From Rotaria sp. Silwood1 (Eukaryota; Rotifera; Eurotatoria; Philodinida; Philodinidae), in the NCBI GenBank assembly GCA_905250075.1, contig CAJNOP010000023.1:828529-892528 (forward strand): DNA of 64,000 nt, in the 5' to 3' direction. Shown in pieces: positions 49,445-61,300 of this stretch. The position numbers were made by a program, and so were the translations under genes. A model generated the notes under the pieces. That model saw only the letters and a list, made by a program, of their open reading frames with translations. It searched no databases and was not told the origin of the DNA. Within the stretch, counting starts at the first letter, position 1. The number at the start of each line of letters is the position of its first letter.

Positions 49445-51747
49445 ACTCTTGCAAAAACTTGCATATAATAAGATCTAAAATAGATTATTCAAAATTTGAA
49501 ATTAATTAAGAAAATATATTCAATATAAATAAGAATCTTAATCAAATAGCATAACAATTCGAGTTCGAATGCATCACTATGGATTGATTGTTAAGTATGA
49601 ACGATGAATTGAAGAACGAATCATCAATGAAAACGACAGATGTCTATAGAAAGTGTTATGCATTGATTTTGAATAAGTCTAACAATATATCTTATATTTT
49701 AAGTTTTTAAATATTATTTTCAATAGACTCTAGCCTGTAAACCTTCGAAAGATATTAGGAAAGGGAAGAAGTGATCGATCATAGTTATAAAATGTGATTT
49801 GAAACCCAATCGAGGTCGTATTTGCTTATTTTTGAATGTGGTTCTGCTAAGAAAAATCGATAAATATTTTGCAAGAGAGAAGTAATTGTTCCTAGTGCCG
49901 TACTTCTAAATATCTAATGGTATATGGATAGCTTTTACGTTGAATATATCTAGTGATAGTTCCAAAACATCTTTTCTATAGAGCGTAAATATGAAGAAAA
50001 TCACAAAATATATATGGTAGTATAAAAATTTTTAAAACCGGAAATTAGTGCCATTATTTCCCCATCACTATGTTCCAATAAAACAATTTAGAATTGTTGA
50101 AAAAATCTACATAAATAGTACTACAATATTTTCTGTATTTTAAATAACAGATGACCCATAATAAATCACTACACTTTACATTTTATATTTTAATCTCTCC
50201 TTATGTTTTATTACAGAAGAATAACAGTATCTATCTCAAGATGCAGCATGTGAAAAGCTATACAACCAAGCAAATAAATCTTATTTTATATGTGTCTCTT
50301 TTATTTTCAAAATTCTATACGACTAATTTTCAATGTCGAATACAATCATTTTTTAACTTGCTTTTCTTATCTCATCGATGGAAAAGAATTCTATTTATTG
50401 AGAAAAACAAATAATTCTCATTTGAATATGTTTATATTGCAAGTTGACAATGAGCACACTAACAAGACTATATAAACCACAATGCTATGTATCTAAAAAG
50501 AATTATAGTGTGATTTGGTACATCTAACAATAATTCTTACGGTTCTCATTATATTTAAATCTAATAAAATATTATCATATTGAAAGTTGTTTTTGCACAA
50601 GCACAATCTGAAGGCAAACGATAATTACATGTATCAAGATAACACCACATCACATAAACATTAGAAATAATAAGTTATAATATGAAGAAAAATTTCATGA
50701 AGTTTATTGAGAATCACAGATGGACACCAAATGACAGAGTTAAGATGTTTCAAAACTTACTCTGAATTGAGACTGCGGTTTCGGCTACGCTTCGATTTTC
50801 GAAATATTACATGAAACAAAAACCGTTAAATCATCAGATATATGAGAAAACTTTAAATATACTTCTAAGAAATTTTCACTACTGACTTGTTGGTATTAAA
50901 AACGTCACATACACAGCAATATTATACGTATATACTGAAATCTTCAATCTCGAAAATCAAGAAATGAACATTTCTCTACATAGATTTAAACAACTCCAGT
51001 TTTGAGAACCTTCGCATTCTACTAACTAGTCCTAGTTTTCATGTGTTGGTATATTACGTGTGGAATGCTATTATGAATAATATGCAACGGGAAAAAGTTA
51101 AAAACTATGATTAATTAATTAATAAAATAGCAAAAAAGCAATTCATCGTCTATCAATATATAATGTTATTTGTTGTATCCAATATTGATCGCATAGAATT
51201 TGGAAAAACAAAAGAGATTCAATTAAAATAAGCTATAATTAATAAATTGTAGAGTTTTTCACTCTGTATCTTTAGTTTTTTATTATTACGTATTAGTTTA
51301 TTTCTATGCATTCCTAAAAATATTTTTTCTGACATCATTTTGATCTTTCGTAATGATATGAAATAACTAAATAATATGAAAAGAAAGAAAAAACAAAAGG
51401 TTATCTACACACTAGAGAAATAAGACAGTTTTATTTCTGTTTTAAATTGATACTTATGCACACTATAATAGTTAATTCACTAATCATAATCTCTATATTT
51501 GAGTGAAAAAAAAACTGAAAACAAAGAACTTTTGAGCGACATCAATTTCATTCACCTATCATTGTTCTGTTATGTTCAATCAAGCTATAATTTGATTGGT
51601 GTATCAAAATTAAATCGCCTTGTTTAATTCGACTTATATCTGTTTTAAATTTTAAACCAATCAAGTTGCTTAATTCGACATGAATTTTCATAGTATGTAC
51701 ATGGCCTTAGTTAACATCATACGTCGTCAGGATAACATAAGACAACA
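49445..51747. other. Spacer with a foldback-family repeat
   Basis: No gene. The ORFs at 50,151-50,475 lie in the repeat arm described separately. Confidence 0.5.
50150..51275. repeat. Foldback-family copy, diverged
   Basis: The left end GATGACCCATAAT (50,151) and core CTCAAGATGCAGCATG (50,233) match the left arm of the 39-kb element. An inverted core (AATTGTAGAGTTTTTCACTC then TGTATCTTT) lies at 51,243-51,275. The sequence between is AT-rich and non-coding. The right outer end is not found, so the pairing of the two cores into one element is tentative. Confidence 0.5.
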
Positions 51748-52802
51748 ATGTATTATTTTCTCTTGTTTAATATTCTTACTATTATTCTCCAAAGTAAAAA
51801 TAAATTAATTGAAATTTTCTTTTTGATTTTTTTTTATGGTTTGTCCGATTTAGTCATAGGTTGCTTTGGTGTTCATCCTGGTGATCCTTTTCCAATCGGT
51901 CGACATAAATTGAAAATTCTTACATCGGAAGATTTAATCAATATTAATGAGATAGGAAGAGATCCAACTGATGATGAAACTCCATTACGTTCAGTATCAT
52001 TAGCTGATCCATTTGATTCTATAAATGAGGAAGAAAATTTTATAGAATATATCATATCAACATCTACAAAATCGACATCAACAATAAACACTCATAAGAG
52101 TGATGTTGAAAGACAAAATCTTGACAAAAAATTATCACAATCAAGTACAAAACCTACATCTTTTCTCAAATCTGATGATAATGATATTGATAAAAATAAA
52201 AATTTGGATAAAAAATTAATATTATCACAAGAATCATCAACTTTATCATCAATAAAATCATTTAGTAAAACGAAGTAAGATATATTTTTTTTTTCAACAG
52301 CATGATCATATTTTTTGTTATTTTTCAATTTAAAAGTTTAATTAAAATTGGTCGATGGAAATATATAGATCCACAAACAAAAGATACTCGTTATTGGTAT
52401 GAACCTGAAGGTGGTCGTATGGGTTTTGGATGGACATTTGATGGATTTATATTTCAAGCTTATAATAAATCAGAATCAAATACTGAACCAGTCTATGCAT
52501 TTCATTCAGAAATTCGAACTATTTGGACAAATACAATACAAATAGATCCAAAACCACCTATTATTGGTTATGAACAATGGATACCAGATGGTGTTTCATT
52601 CTATGCATTTAAAACATCAATGAACTCAAGTGAACTTCAACCTGTTGTACGTTATTGGAATAAATTAAAACCAGGTACAACAGATGCAACTGAAACACGT
52701 ATATCATATCTTATTATACAAACAGAAAATCATGGTATTGAAAGTCAATCAGAATGGACATTTGATAAAATACTTTTTTATGTATTACCAATTGAATATT
52801 GA
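51748..52802 (+). CDS. Secreted three-repeat protein, paralogue A
   Basis: Exon 1 gives the signal peptide MYYFLLFNILTIILQ. An intron follows, then IIGCFGVHPGDPFPIGRHK, then a Ser/Thr/Asp/Lys-rich linker. A phase-2 intron (52,276-52,335) precedes the folded domain. That domain has three similar repeats with aromatic cores: GRWKYIDPQTKDTRYWYEP to WTFDGFIFQAY; EPVYAFHSEIRTIWTN to QWIPDGVSFYAFKTS; QPVVRYWNKLKPG to WTFDKILFYVLP. The pattern (x-VYxFx ... W ... DGxxFYAY) recalls beta-trefoil lectin-like repeats of the DUF5648 kind. That comparison is from memory and weak. No enzymatic motif. Paralogue B lies 0.5 kb downstream in tandem with the same exon plan. Confidence 0.82.
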
Positions 52803-53316
52803 ATATCAATGTTGTTTCTTTTTCTTTTTTTTTTGTTTCTAATAAAAACAAAAAAACAAGTTTACTTCTATTAAAACTATTTAATATTGTGATGATTAGT
52901 TGTTTCTGTAACGACTTTATGACCGTTACGCTTCACTTCATATAACTATCGTTTTGTCTATATTTATATTTTCACGTGTTGACCTTGTGATTATCTCTCA
53001 TTCTATCTATCGCATGACCGTTTGTTCTTTGTTTCTATTCACTCAGTCGTATTCGCTCTTTCTGCTATATGAGGTGATGTACACAAAGAAAGAGCACGAC
53101 TACAGATGTTCAGATGACACAATGCACTATCATGCCGACGGGCATAGGCACACATCCTCTTAGTTCGTAACAGTTTTGTACCTTAATCATACTGAACGAT
53201 TAAAGAAAGAAAAAAAATCGAACGCAAAATTCATTCGTACATTTATATATATATATGACGAGATAAACATACAATCATTTATATCATTTGCTTGATCCAT
53301 AGAATATATAACAACT
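52803..53316 (+). other. Spacer between the tandem paralogues
   Basis: 3' UTR of A and promoter of B. The ORF 52,954-53,163 has no support and no similarity to either gene. A short palindromic word, GTAACGACTTTATGACCGTTAC, lies at about 52,908-52,929. Confidence 0.45.
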
Positions 53317-54227
53317 ATGTATCTTTGTTTTCTGTTTGCTCTACCCATTGTCATTATCATCACTATTTCAGGTATATATTTTTCAGTAAAATCTTATATG
53401 TAATATGAACTTCAGGTGCATTCAGTTCTACACCTGGTGATCCATTTCCAATTGATATTGATAATAATTCTGATTCGTCTTTTTCATTGGATTCAAAATA
53501 CATTTCTAATAAAACAATATTGTTAACTGTAAATTTATCATCGATCGAATCGAAATCAATTGAAAAATATCTTTCAGAAAATGAATCATCTTCAATTGAT
53601 ACGAATAAAACAATTATTGATGAAAATACAAATAGTCAATTTCTACTTTCATCCACTGAAAAACCTGTACAAGAAATTTTACCTATTTATAAAAAATAGT
53701 AAATTATTTTTATTTCATATTTTATAATGTACAACATCACTTTTTCTATACATTATAGTTTAGTTCAAATTGCACAATGGAAATATACTGATCCTAAAAC
53801 TGAACAAACTCGTTATTGGTATCATACTGCTGGTAGTACTATGGGTGATGGTTGGATACTAGATAGCATTCTTTGTCAAGCATATATTCGACAAAAACCT
53901 GATACTATACCAATTTATGGTTTTCATTCAGAAACAAAAGGTATTTGGACTAATACATTACAAATAGATTCTACACTATTACCAATTGGCAATAATCAAT
54001 GGAAATATGATGGTACAATTTTTTATGCATATAAAACATCAATGAATTCAAGTTTATTAAAACCTGTATGGAGATATTGGAATAGAATAAATTATGGTAC
54101 AGAAGATGTTAGTGAACCACGTCGATCATATCTTCGAATGGGTGATATTATAGATGATGATTTACCAGGATGGAGATTAGAACACATACTTTTTTATGCT
54201 TTTCCACCTGATATAAATGTTAATTAA
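53317..54227 (+). CDS. Secreted three-repeat protein, paralogue B
   Basis: Exon 1 encodes the signal peptide MYLCFLFALPIVIIITIS; the intron falls in the same place as in paralogue A. Exon 2 starts GAFSSTPGDPFPID, sharing the PGDPFPI motif with A, and continues as an N-glycosylation-rich linker (NKT, NLS, NES). A phase-2 intron (53,698-53,758) matches that of A. The domain repeats are WKYTDPKTEQTRYWYHTAG to WILDSILCQAY; IPIYGFHSETKGIWTNTLQI to QWKYDGTIFYAYKTSMNSS; KPVWRYWNRINYG to WRLEHILFYAFP. The order of repeats and intron phases shows a tandem duplication. The linkers have diverged far more than the domains. Probably extracellular; ligand unknown. Confidence 0.82.
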
Positions 54228-55080
54228 TTAGAACATTGAAATAAATATTGAATTAAAGAAAAAAACAGAAACTCGTATGATTATCATTTTTTAAAGAATT
54301 CAAAAAGGAAAAAAAACAAGGACAGTATTGTTTATCAACAAGCATGACCCTTAAGATTTTATTATTATTTGAATAAATATGTTTGCATGATAATTGTGGG
54401 ATACTTCACATGTATCAGAATAAGCTGGAAAAAACCCAACAAACAAAAAAGGAAAATAATATGTCAAGATGTTTATTATTAGATGCATGTAAAAGAATCA
54501 GATATAACATTTCTATCACATCTACATCAGTACATAAACGAAAGTTGGGATAAAATTTTTTCCCTTGTAATGACTAATGAAAATATTATTTTTTTTTGTC
54601 CTTGAATTTACTTTAACCCTTTACGGCCGGATGTTGCCATTTGGCAACATTTTCCCGTATAGGGGTACGGCAATTTTGAAATAGCCGGCCGTAAAGGGTT
54701 AACTGTAAACATAAAACATCATCCTTGTATCTGTTATTCATTAGTGTCAAAGTCACATGGAATTCTTTTGTAATCTATCAAAGGAACTAGTGAAATATGA
54801 TATCATGTATTCTTGTTGCTATAAATCAATTACTCATAATATAAATGTGTACATTATCGATACTTCTTTTTTTCTATTAGCAATTATCCATATGAATTTT
54901 ATTATTGATTTTCTAAGTTGGAAAACAAAATGAAATTATCAAATTTAGAACGATTTATTTGATAAAATTAAAAAAATAATTTATCAACTATCATTTAAAA
55001 AAAATAAAATAAAACAAAACGAATTTAGAATAAAAAAATATCAATGCGTATGTCATTGTTATCTAATTGAAATAAATTCA
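54228..55080. other. Spacer with a piggyBac-like MITE
   Basis: 3' flanks of paralogue B and of the convergent B-box gene. Only the MITE stands out. Confidence 0.5.
54617..54698. mobile_element. 82-bp piggyBac-like MITE with TTAA target duplication
   Basis: TTAA stands at both edges (54,613-54,616 and 54,699-54,702). The ends are perfect 14-bp inverted repeats, CCCTTTACGGCCGG. An internal hairpin GTTGCCATTTGGCAAC lies near the left end. TTAA duplication and a CCC start are hallmarks of piggyBac-type transposition. It is too short to code and needs a transposase in trans. Confidence 0.85.
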
Positions 55081-56400
55081 TTATTCATTTAGATTTGATA
55101 TTTTATGAAAGTTAACACTATTTTTAGCTGATATAACCAATATATTTGATCCAAATTGACAACAACGATATGGTACTTGATCATATATATATGTTGATTT
55201 AAGTTCTCCATCTTTTGTTACATAAAAAATATGTGATGATTTCCAATCAATAACCAACCATTCATTATAATTAAATGAACATAAACGAAATACATTATGT
55301 AAAGGATCAATTAAATCAAATTGTATACACCATATTTGTTCAAATGTTTGTGCAAATCGAAGTTCCATACGTTTTTTCTGACTTGTTTGATTTTCAATAA
55401 TAAAAGCTAATGTTCCTCTATTAAACATCATATCTTGAATCATTTCATTGGTTCGACATAAATCTGTGGGTTGCCATCGACGAATTAATTTTATAGTTGG
55501 TAATAAACTAAATTCACATATACTTGAACTTTGCTCATTTGTTGCGACATAAAATGATATATCTGAACATGTACATGTACATAATGAATAGTTATCTTCC
55601 TTTTGTAAACATTCAAGTGTCATGGTATTTTCATCTAATATAAATATTTCATTGCGTGTTATGATGAAAAAACGTGATAGTGTTGATGACCAACACATAT
55701 CCCATATCCAAGCATTCCAAGGTATACCTTTTATGAATTGAAGGTCTTGATTAAATAAACATAGTTGATTTTGAAGATGCATTAATAAAACTTTATTATT
55801 AGTAGTAACAGGTTTATGACTCTGTGGTGAACGATTAATTATATGAAATGGAGGCATTAAAGTAGATAGATTAAAATCATGTTTAACATATTCCTCTCCT
55901 AGTCGTATTAGTCGATGATCTATTTCTAATGGACTTATATTAAGATCTATCATTTTATATTCTACTTGAGTGATTTCTTGTCGAATAGATTGTATATTTC
56001 TTGATATAGCATTAAGATCGTCAACAGTAGTATCTTGTTTTTCAATAAGTTGACTTATTATTGCTTTTAAACGAGTTATTCCGTCAGATGCATTGTGTAT
56101 TTGGAAATTAATATTTTCAGTAAGTTTACGTTTTCTATCATCAATATATTCATCTATCTTTCTATAAGATTCACGACGCCATTGATCTAACTGTTCATGA
56201 GTATGTTCAAGAATATATTTGACATCAATATGCCTAAGTCGATCATCCAATTGATTGATTTCGTCTGTAAACGGGATTAGTTTAGCATTTAACATATCAT
56301 CATGTTGATTTAAATGATCTCGACAAAGGTTTTGATGACAACAATGACATAAAGCGCGCGATGCACGTTTACAATTTTCTATAGCACAAGGTTGGGACAT
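55081..56400 (-). CDS. B-box zinc finger, coiled-coil and propeller-like protein
   Basis: 439 aa in one exon. Residues 5-33 form a B-box-type zinc finger (C5, C10, C18, C21, C26, H29, H33). Residues about 45-185 are a long helical coiled coil (DEINQLDDRLRHIDVKYILE ... RQEITQVEYKMIDLN). Residues about 195-435 alternate short hydrophobic strands with WD/NHL-like spacing (LQNQLCLFNQDLQFIKG, SRFFIITRNEIFILDE, NEWLVIDWKSSHIFYVTKDG), suggesting a degenerate beta-propeller. This B-box/coiled-coil/propeller plan is that of TRIM-NHL proteins without a RING, so it is probably not itself a ubiquitin ligase. Function is unknown. The ATG immediately follows TTTTTTGTAG, a likely splice acceptor. Confidence 0.85.
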   Translation of the reverse strand: MSQPCAIENCKRASRALCHCCHQNLCRDHLNQHDDMLNAKLIPFTDEINQLDDRLRHIDVKYILEHTHEQLDQWRRESYRKIDEYIDDRKRKLTENINFQIHNASDGITRLKAIISQLIEKQDTTVDDLNAISRNIQSIRQEITQVEYKMIDLNISPLEIDHRLIRLGEEYVKHDFNLSTLMPPFHIINRSPQSHKPVTTNNKVLLMHLQNQLCLFNQDLQFIKGIPWNAWIWDMCWSSTLSRFFIITRNEIFILDENTMTLECLQKEDNYSLCTCTCSDISFYVATNEQSSSICEFSLLPTIKLIRRWQPTDLCRTNEMIQDMMFNRGTLAFIIENQTSQKKRMELRFAQTFEQIWCIQFDLIDPLHNVFRLCSFNYNEWLVIDWKSSHIFYVTKDGELKSTYIYDQVPYRCCQFGSNILVISAKNSVNFHKISNLNE

Positions 56401-58365
56401 CTACAAAAAATACGACAGAATATTATTGGTTTATTTAGTAAAAATTACAAAACAAATAATAATAACTGTTGTGCAAACCTGATTGAATGATTCAAAATCG
56501 CTGACTACTACTGTTTTATATACTGTGTAACTACCTAAGCATCGTCTGTCATGGGAAAAGTCGAATCTTTAATGTTGTAGTCATATACATGCTCTGTCAT
56601 AGGCTTCTTCAATGTAGGTTCTTTCTTTTACATCTGGAAAATACCGTCCAATCATTGTTTTTAACAGAATAAAAAAAGAAAATACCAAGTTTTGTCATCG
56701 GAAATACCCCCAATGTTAAATCCAGGATAAAAAAACGAACTTTAAAAACAGGATTTAATAATAAGTATTTGAACTTTAATTTCTTTACGGGATTAAGTAA
56801 CGTCCATTTTAGACAAGCGCATAGCCTATTTGTTGTACATATAAAAAAAAACAATCTTGTCTTTATTCAATAATTTTCAATGAATAACAATCATAGTCAT
56901 GCCTCTTTAACACAAACAAAAGCATTTACCAATAACCTGTTGATGGGAGAGACATTTCAAAAATTCACGAAAATAAAATGAATCCTCAAAACAAAACTTC
57001 TCATCACTTTCGTTCATCTAACAGAATGTATTCAATTAAATGCAATTGGTTTTTGTTTTTGCAGTTTGTCAAAATCATATGAGGAGACATGTTTTAATCA
57101 AGTATAGCTAAGAAATTTAATATTCTTTCTCAAACTTATCATTTGTCAATAGAATGATATTAATATCATATCGTAATCTATGAAATACGTTGGAAGTTTT
57201 TTGTTTTTGCATTGACTTATAATCAAAATATTAAGAAAAAAAACAAGAACAATTTTTTCCAGGCAATAAAAAAACAACAGAACTTCAATTTTCTCATTGT
57301 TGACAAACAATAAATGTAAACTGCCACAAATGAAAAAGAAAGCAAAAGCTTAGAAATTTTCTTTATTTTTAAATAAAATCTTTTTCATCGTTTACTCTTT
57401 CTCGTATTCTATTTTACACAAACAATAGTATTTATCATCATAATGTTTATTGAAGCGGATCTAGATTATTTATAACGTTGCATATGATGATTAATATTAC
57501 GAATAATAATATTTAATGTCCTCTTGCATATGAATAATATAGACGAAAGGTATTATGCTAAATACTTAATAGATAGATTTGAATTGACATTTTTCAATGA
57601 AACCAAGTATCGCTTTTTTATACTCACAGAAAAGATTACATAGTCGATTGAGACCTACAGATTTATATTCTTATGAATTTAGATCAATAGATTCTGTGTC
57701 TTTCATTTTTAAAAAGTCATGTAATTTCTTACTTGTTCTATTTTCAATAACTCGAAATCGAATTAAAATCTAAACTAAAACAGATAAAAAGAAAGAAACA
57801 TCTATAAATTAAATCATAGAGAATATCTGAACAACCAGGTGACAAGAAATAAGTGTCACTTATCATATAAGAGTCTTTCTTTTCTTTTGTTTTTTTTTCG
57901 GTATATTTGCTATTTGATTATGTATGTAAAATGCTTGATTATAATAGCTCAACATAATGAAAGAGAAAGTAACAAAAAACTTTTCATGAATAAAATCTAT
58001 TCAAATCTTTTTTTTTTTTGTCATTTAAAATAATTTTGAATTTAATATTATAATACCATTGTCAATAATATAAGTACGAGAAATTTTTTATAACACTCTT
58101 ATTGTGGACTAGTGACATCATATATGTATTTATGATTGCATAAGAACATAAACGTATAGCGAGATTCACCGAATCGAAAGAAGGAAAAAAAAAAGAAAAC
58201 AAATAAGGGTTGAATAAAGAATTTATCAACAGATCGAACACGAATAATTTAAAAACGATTTATTATCAAATAACAATTTATTTTTCTAGAACGATTCTCT
58301 TTTATTTGTCAAGAACGAAAAAGAAAAAGAAAAAGAAAAATTAACTTTGTTATTTTTTTATCGCC
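56401..58365. other. Spacer of about 2 kb
   Basis: AT-rich. It holds the 5' flank of the B-box gene on the left and of importin-13 on the right. No exons or repeats recognised. Confidence 0.5.
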
Positions 58366-61300
58366 ATGCTGATGGCATCTCAAACAACGTTTAATAGTTC
58401 ACCAAATATTATAAATGGAAATGATTCAAAGAATATTTCCGCAATAAATTATTCCATAGAAGAAATCGGTTAGTTTTTATTTTTGTTAGAGAATAAAAAA
58501 AAAAAAATTCTAATAAATAAATAAATAAATCTTTCAATTAGAACATATAATTAATGATTTTTATTCACCAACATCTCAATTAACTGTTCCACAACGACAA
58601 CAATTAAATAGTATTCTAGAATGTTTACAATATTCTCAATTAGCATGGGATTTTTCTTGGAAATTATTAAATACAAATAAATCACCAAGTGTACAATTTT
58701 TTGGTGCTGTTGCTTTATGTAATAAAATTTCAAAACATTTGTAAGATTTTTATTTTTAATATTATTCATTATTTAAATATATATATATATATATATGAAT
58801 TAGATCCGAATTAGATGATAATCAAATTCAACAATTATTTCAACAACTTATTCAACGTTTAGTTTTTTATATATCAATTAATTCAAAACAAATAACAATT
58901 AAATTAGTTGTTGCTGTATGTAGAAATTGAGCGAAAAAAAAAAAAGTAAAGAATGTTTTGTTGTTTTTTGTGCTTAGTTAGGACATTTAATATTAAATAT
59001 GATGCCAGATAAATGGAAGAATGGTATTACAGCAATTATTACATTATTTACACAATCACAAAACGAATTTTTAATTGAACATGTTTGTTAATTGTAATTG
59101 TTTGATAACTTTTATTTATGTTTTTTTTTTTTGTTATCTTTCTAGCCCGAAAAAGGTCATTTGATTGTTTTAAACATCTTAACTATTCTTCCTGAAGAGG
59201 TAAGTTTTTTTTCGTGTTGTTGATTTAAAGATTAGGAAGATAAAAACATCTGCTACGTTCTCTTTCAGTGCATTTCTACTCTATACTTTGCCCTTGACAC
59301 TCCGACATATATATATATATATAAATAGATAGACATTAGAACATACTGTCAGAATGACATTGTACATTTTCTTATCGTACAATTCGACAACTAATATTGT
59401 CTTTCTTTCTACAGTTGTATTGAATAAAAAGAAAGAGTCTATTTATATTTCTTTCATGAGTAATAATGATTGGCGATCATCTGAAGCATTAGTAATAGGA
59501 AGAAGATTAACTATCATGAAAACGAATGTTAGAAATCATGTCGACCGGATAAATAAAAGAATCTATTATAGAAACATTTCGTCTTTTGTTTACTTTATAT
59601 ATTCATATATTATTTTCATCAAAGCGTGTAAAAAATGTATCATATTCCTTAGAGATTCAAAAAGTATTCAATAATATAAATTAATGGATTTGATAGAATT
59701 TCAATGTACCTTCATTTTTCGTACTTAAAACTTTTTTCTTGGCAGCTATTTTATAGTTTCAAGTAATATCTATCTACTGAGTATATTTTAAAAGCCAAAA
59801 ACTGTCGTTAAATGTTAAAAAACAAAAATTTGAGAAAAAAAATCAAATTTACATAACGAAAATTGTACATTAGTTCGTATTTTTCTCGAAACAATTTTTT
59901 CATCCAAATGCTGCAAAAACACCCTTGTTGCTCCGACGTGGTACGTCCAATCGAACTGCAACTTTTTTCACATATACTTAACACTATTTGGAGGATATGT
60001 ATTTTGTTTTATTGAAAAAAATAACGTGTTTTTTTCGAATATCTTCTATATTTTGACCTTTTTTATTCGAATGACTGAATATCTAAATAAAGTATCCACC
60101 ACAAGCAGTGTCTAGTCTATGTGAAGAAAATGTTTGACTAGATCGAATATAACATCTTGGAGGAACTTAGATGAAAACTGGAGCTATGGTAATCCCAGTA
60201 TTACATAGAAGACAGCATCTAGAAATTTTGAGTCTACGACAGCTTTTTCTTTATTTAGTGATGTCTATTTGCCGTGAAAGTTTCAAATTTTTCTAATGAG
60301 CCGTTCTCTGGAAATCCAAGAATAGGGGAAGATACTCTTAAATTGTATTCATCATATATACCATAGCTTTACAAATCAACAGGTGTTTATCTTAGATGGA
60401 AAAATTAGACTTAATAATTAATAAAGTTGAATGTTTTAGTTTGAATTTATGAATATGAAAATAAAGTAACTTTTTAATTGTTTGTATACCTGTGAATGTC
60501 GAATATAAGTCGAAACTGGATGTTCACATATGATACTATTGTGAAACTTAACATATAAACAAGAAAATTTTCTCGTGTCGATTTAACTTCTAAATTTTCC
60601 GTATTCACGATTTATGTTTTTTTAGCCTTAGAACCCATATGTTTATTTAAGGTTTTATACAGGTGTGAATATCAGTCTATTTTTCACACGTCTTATCGTT
60701 ATTTTCGAACACACTATGGCCTATGGGATTTATGATGAGTTTTTCTAGTTTTACTAAAGCTGTTGAAATGAAAATATTGACTTGATTGAAAACTTCAATT
60801 ATCAATGTCTTTTAAACTTTTCTATAGGTTTTCAATGATGGAAAATCTCGGTAGAGTATATCCCATAGGGTGTGGGTGAATGCTTGAAAGTATTTTCTTC
60901 ACAAACCTCTTCTCACTCATACCACACCTAAATAAAAAAACTCCAAGTTAAAACTTATATTATGTTTTTCTCTATATAGAGTTTTATGTTTTCAGTTATT
61001 TGAATGTAAAAAATTTCTTGGCTATTATAAATGTTAGAAAACTGGGCGAAGTTTTTAAATGAAGCAATATCTATGTGCTATAACTTAACAAAGTCATATA
61101 TTTTACTTTCATGATTCTTATTCGAAAAAAAAAAGAATTCGCTTCATATATGTGATATAAGTTTCCCAAACTTTAAGAATACTAACTTCTTAAGAGATAA
61201 ATGAAACAAGATTTCAAATAGTTCAGCTTGATTAAGTTGTAGCAGTAAATCTCGGATAAATTTTGATACCAAACTGGAATCTGTATCATTAAGTTTGAAA

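Noticed and set aside
59354..59674. 106-aa ORF in the IPO13 intron as a nested gene
   Set aside because: Composition is that of AT-rich intron sequence, with no domain or signal.
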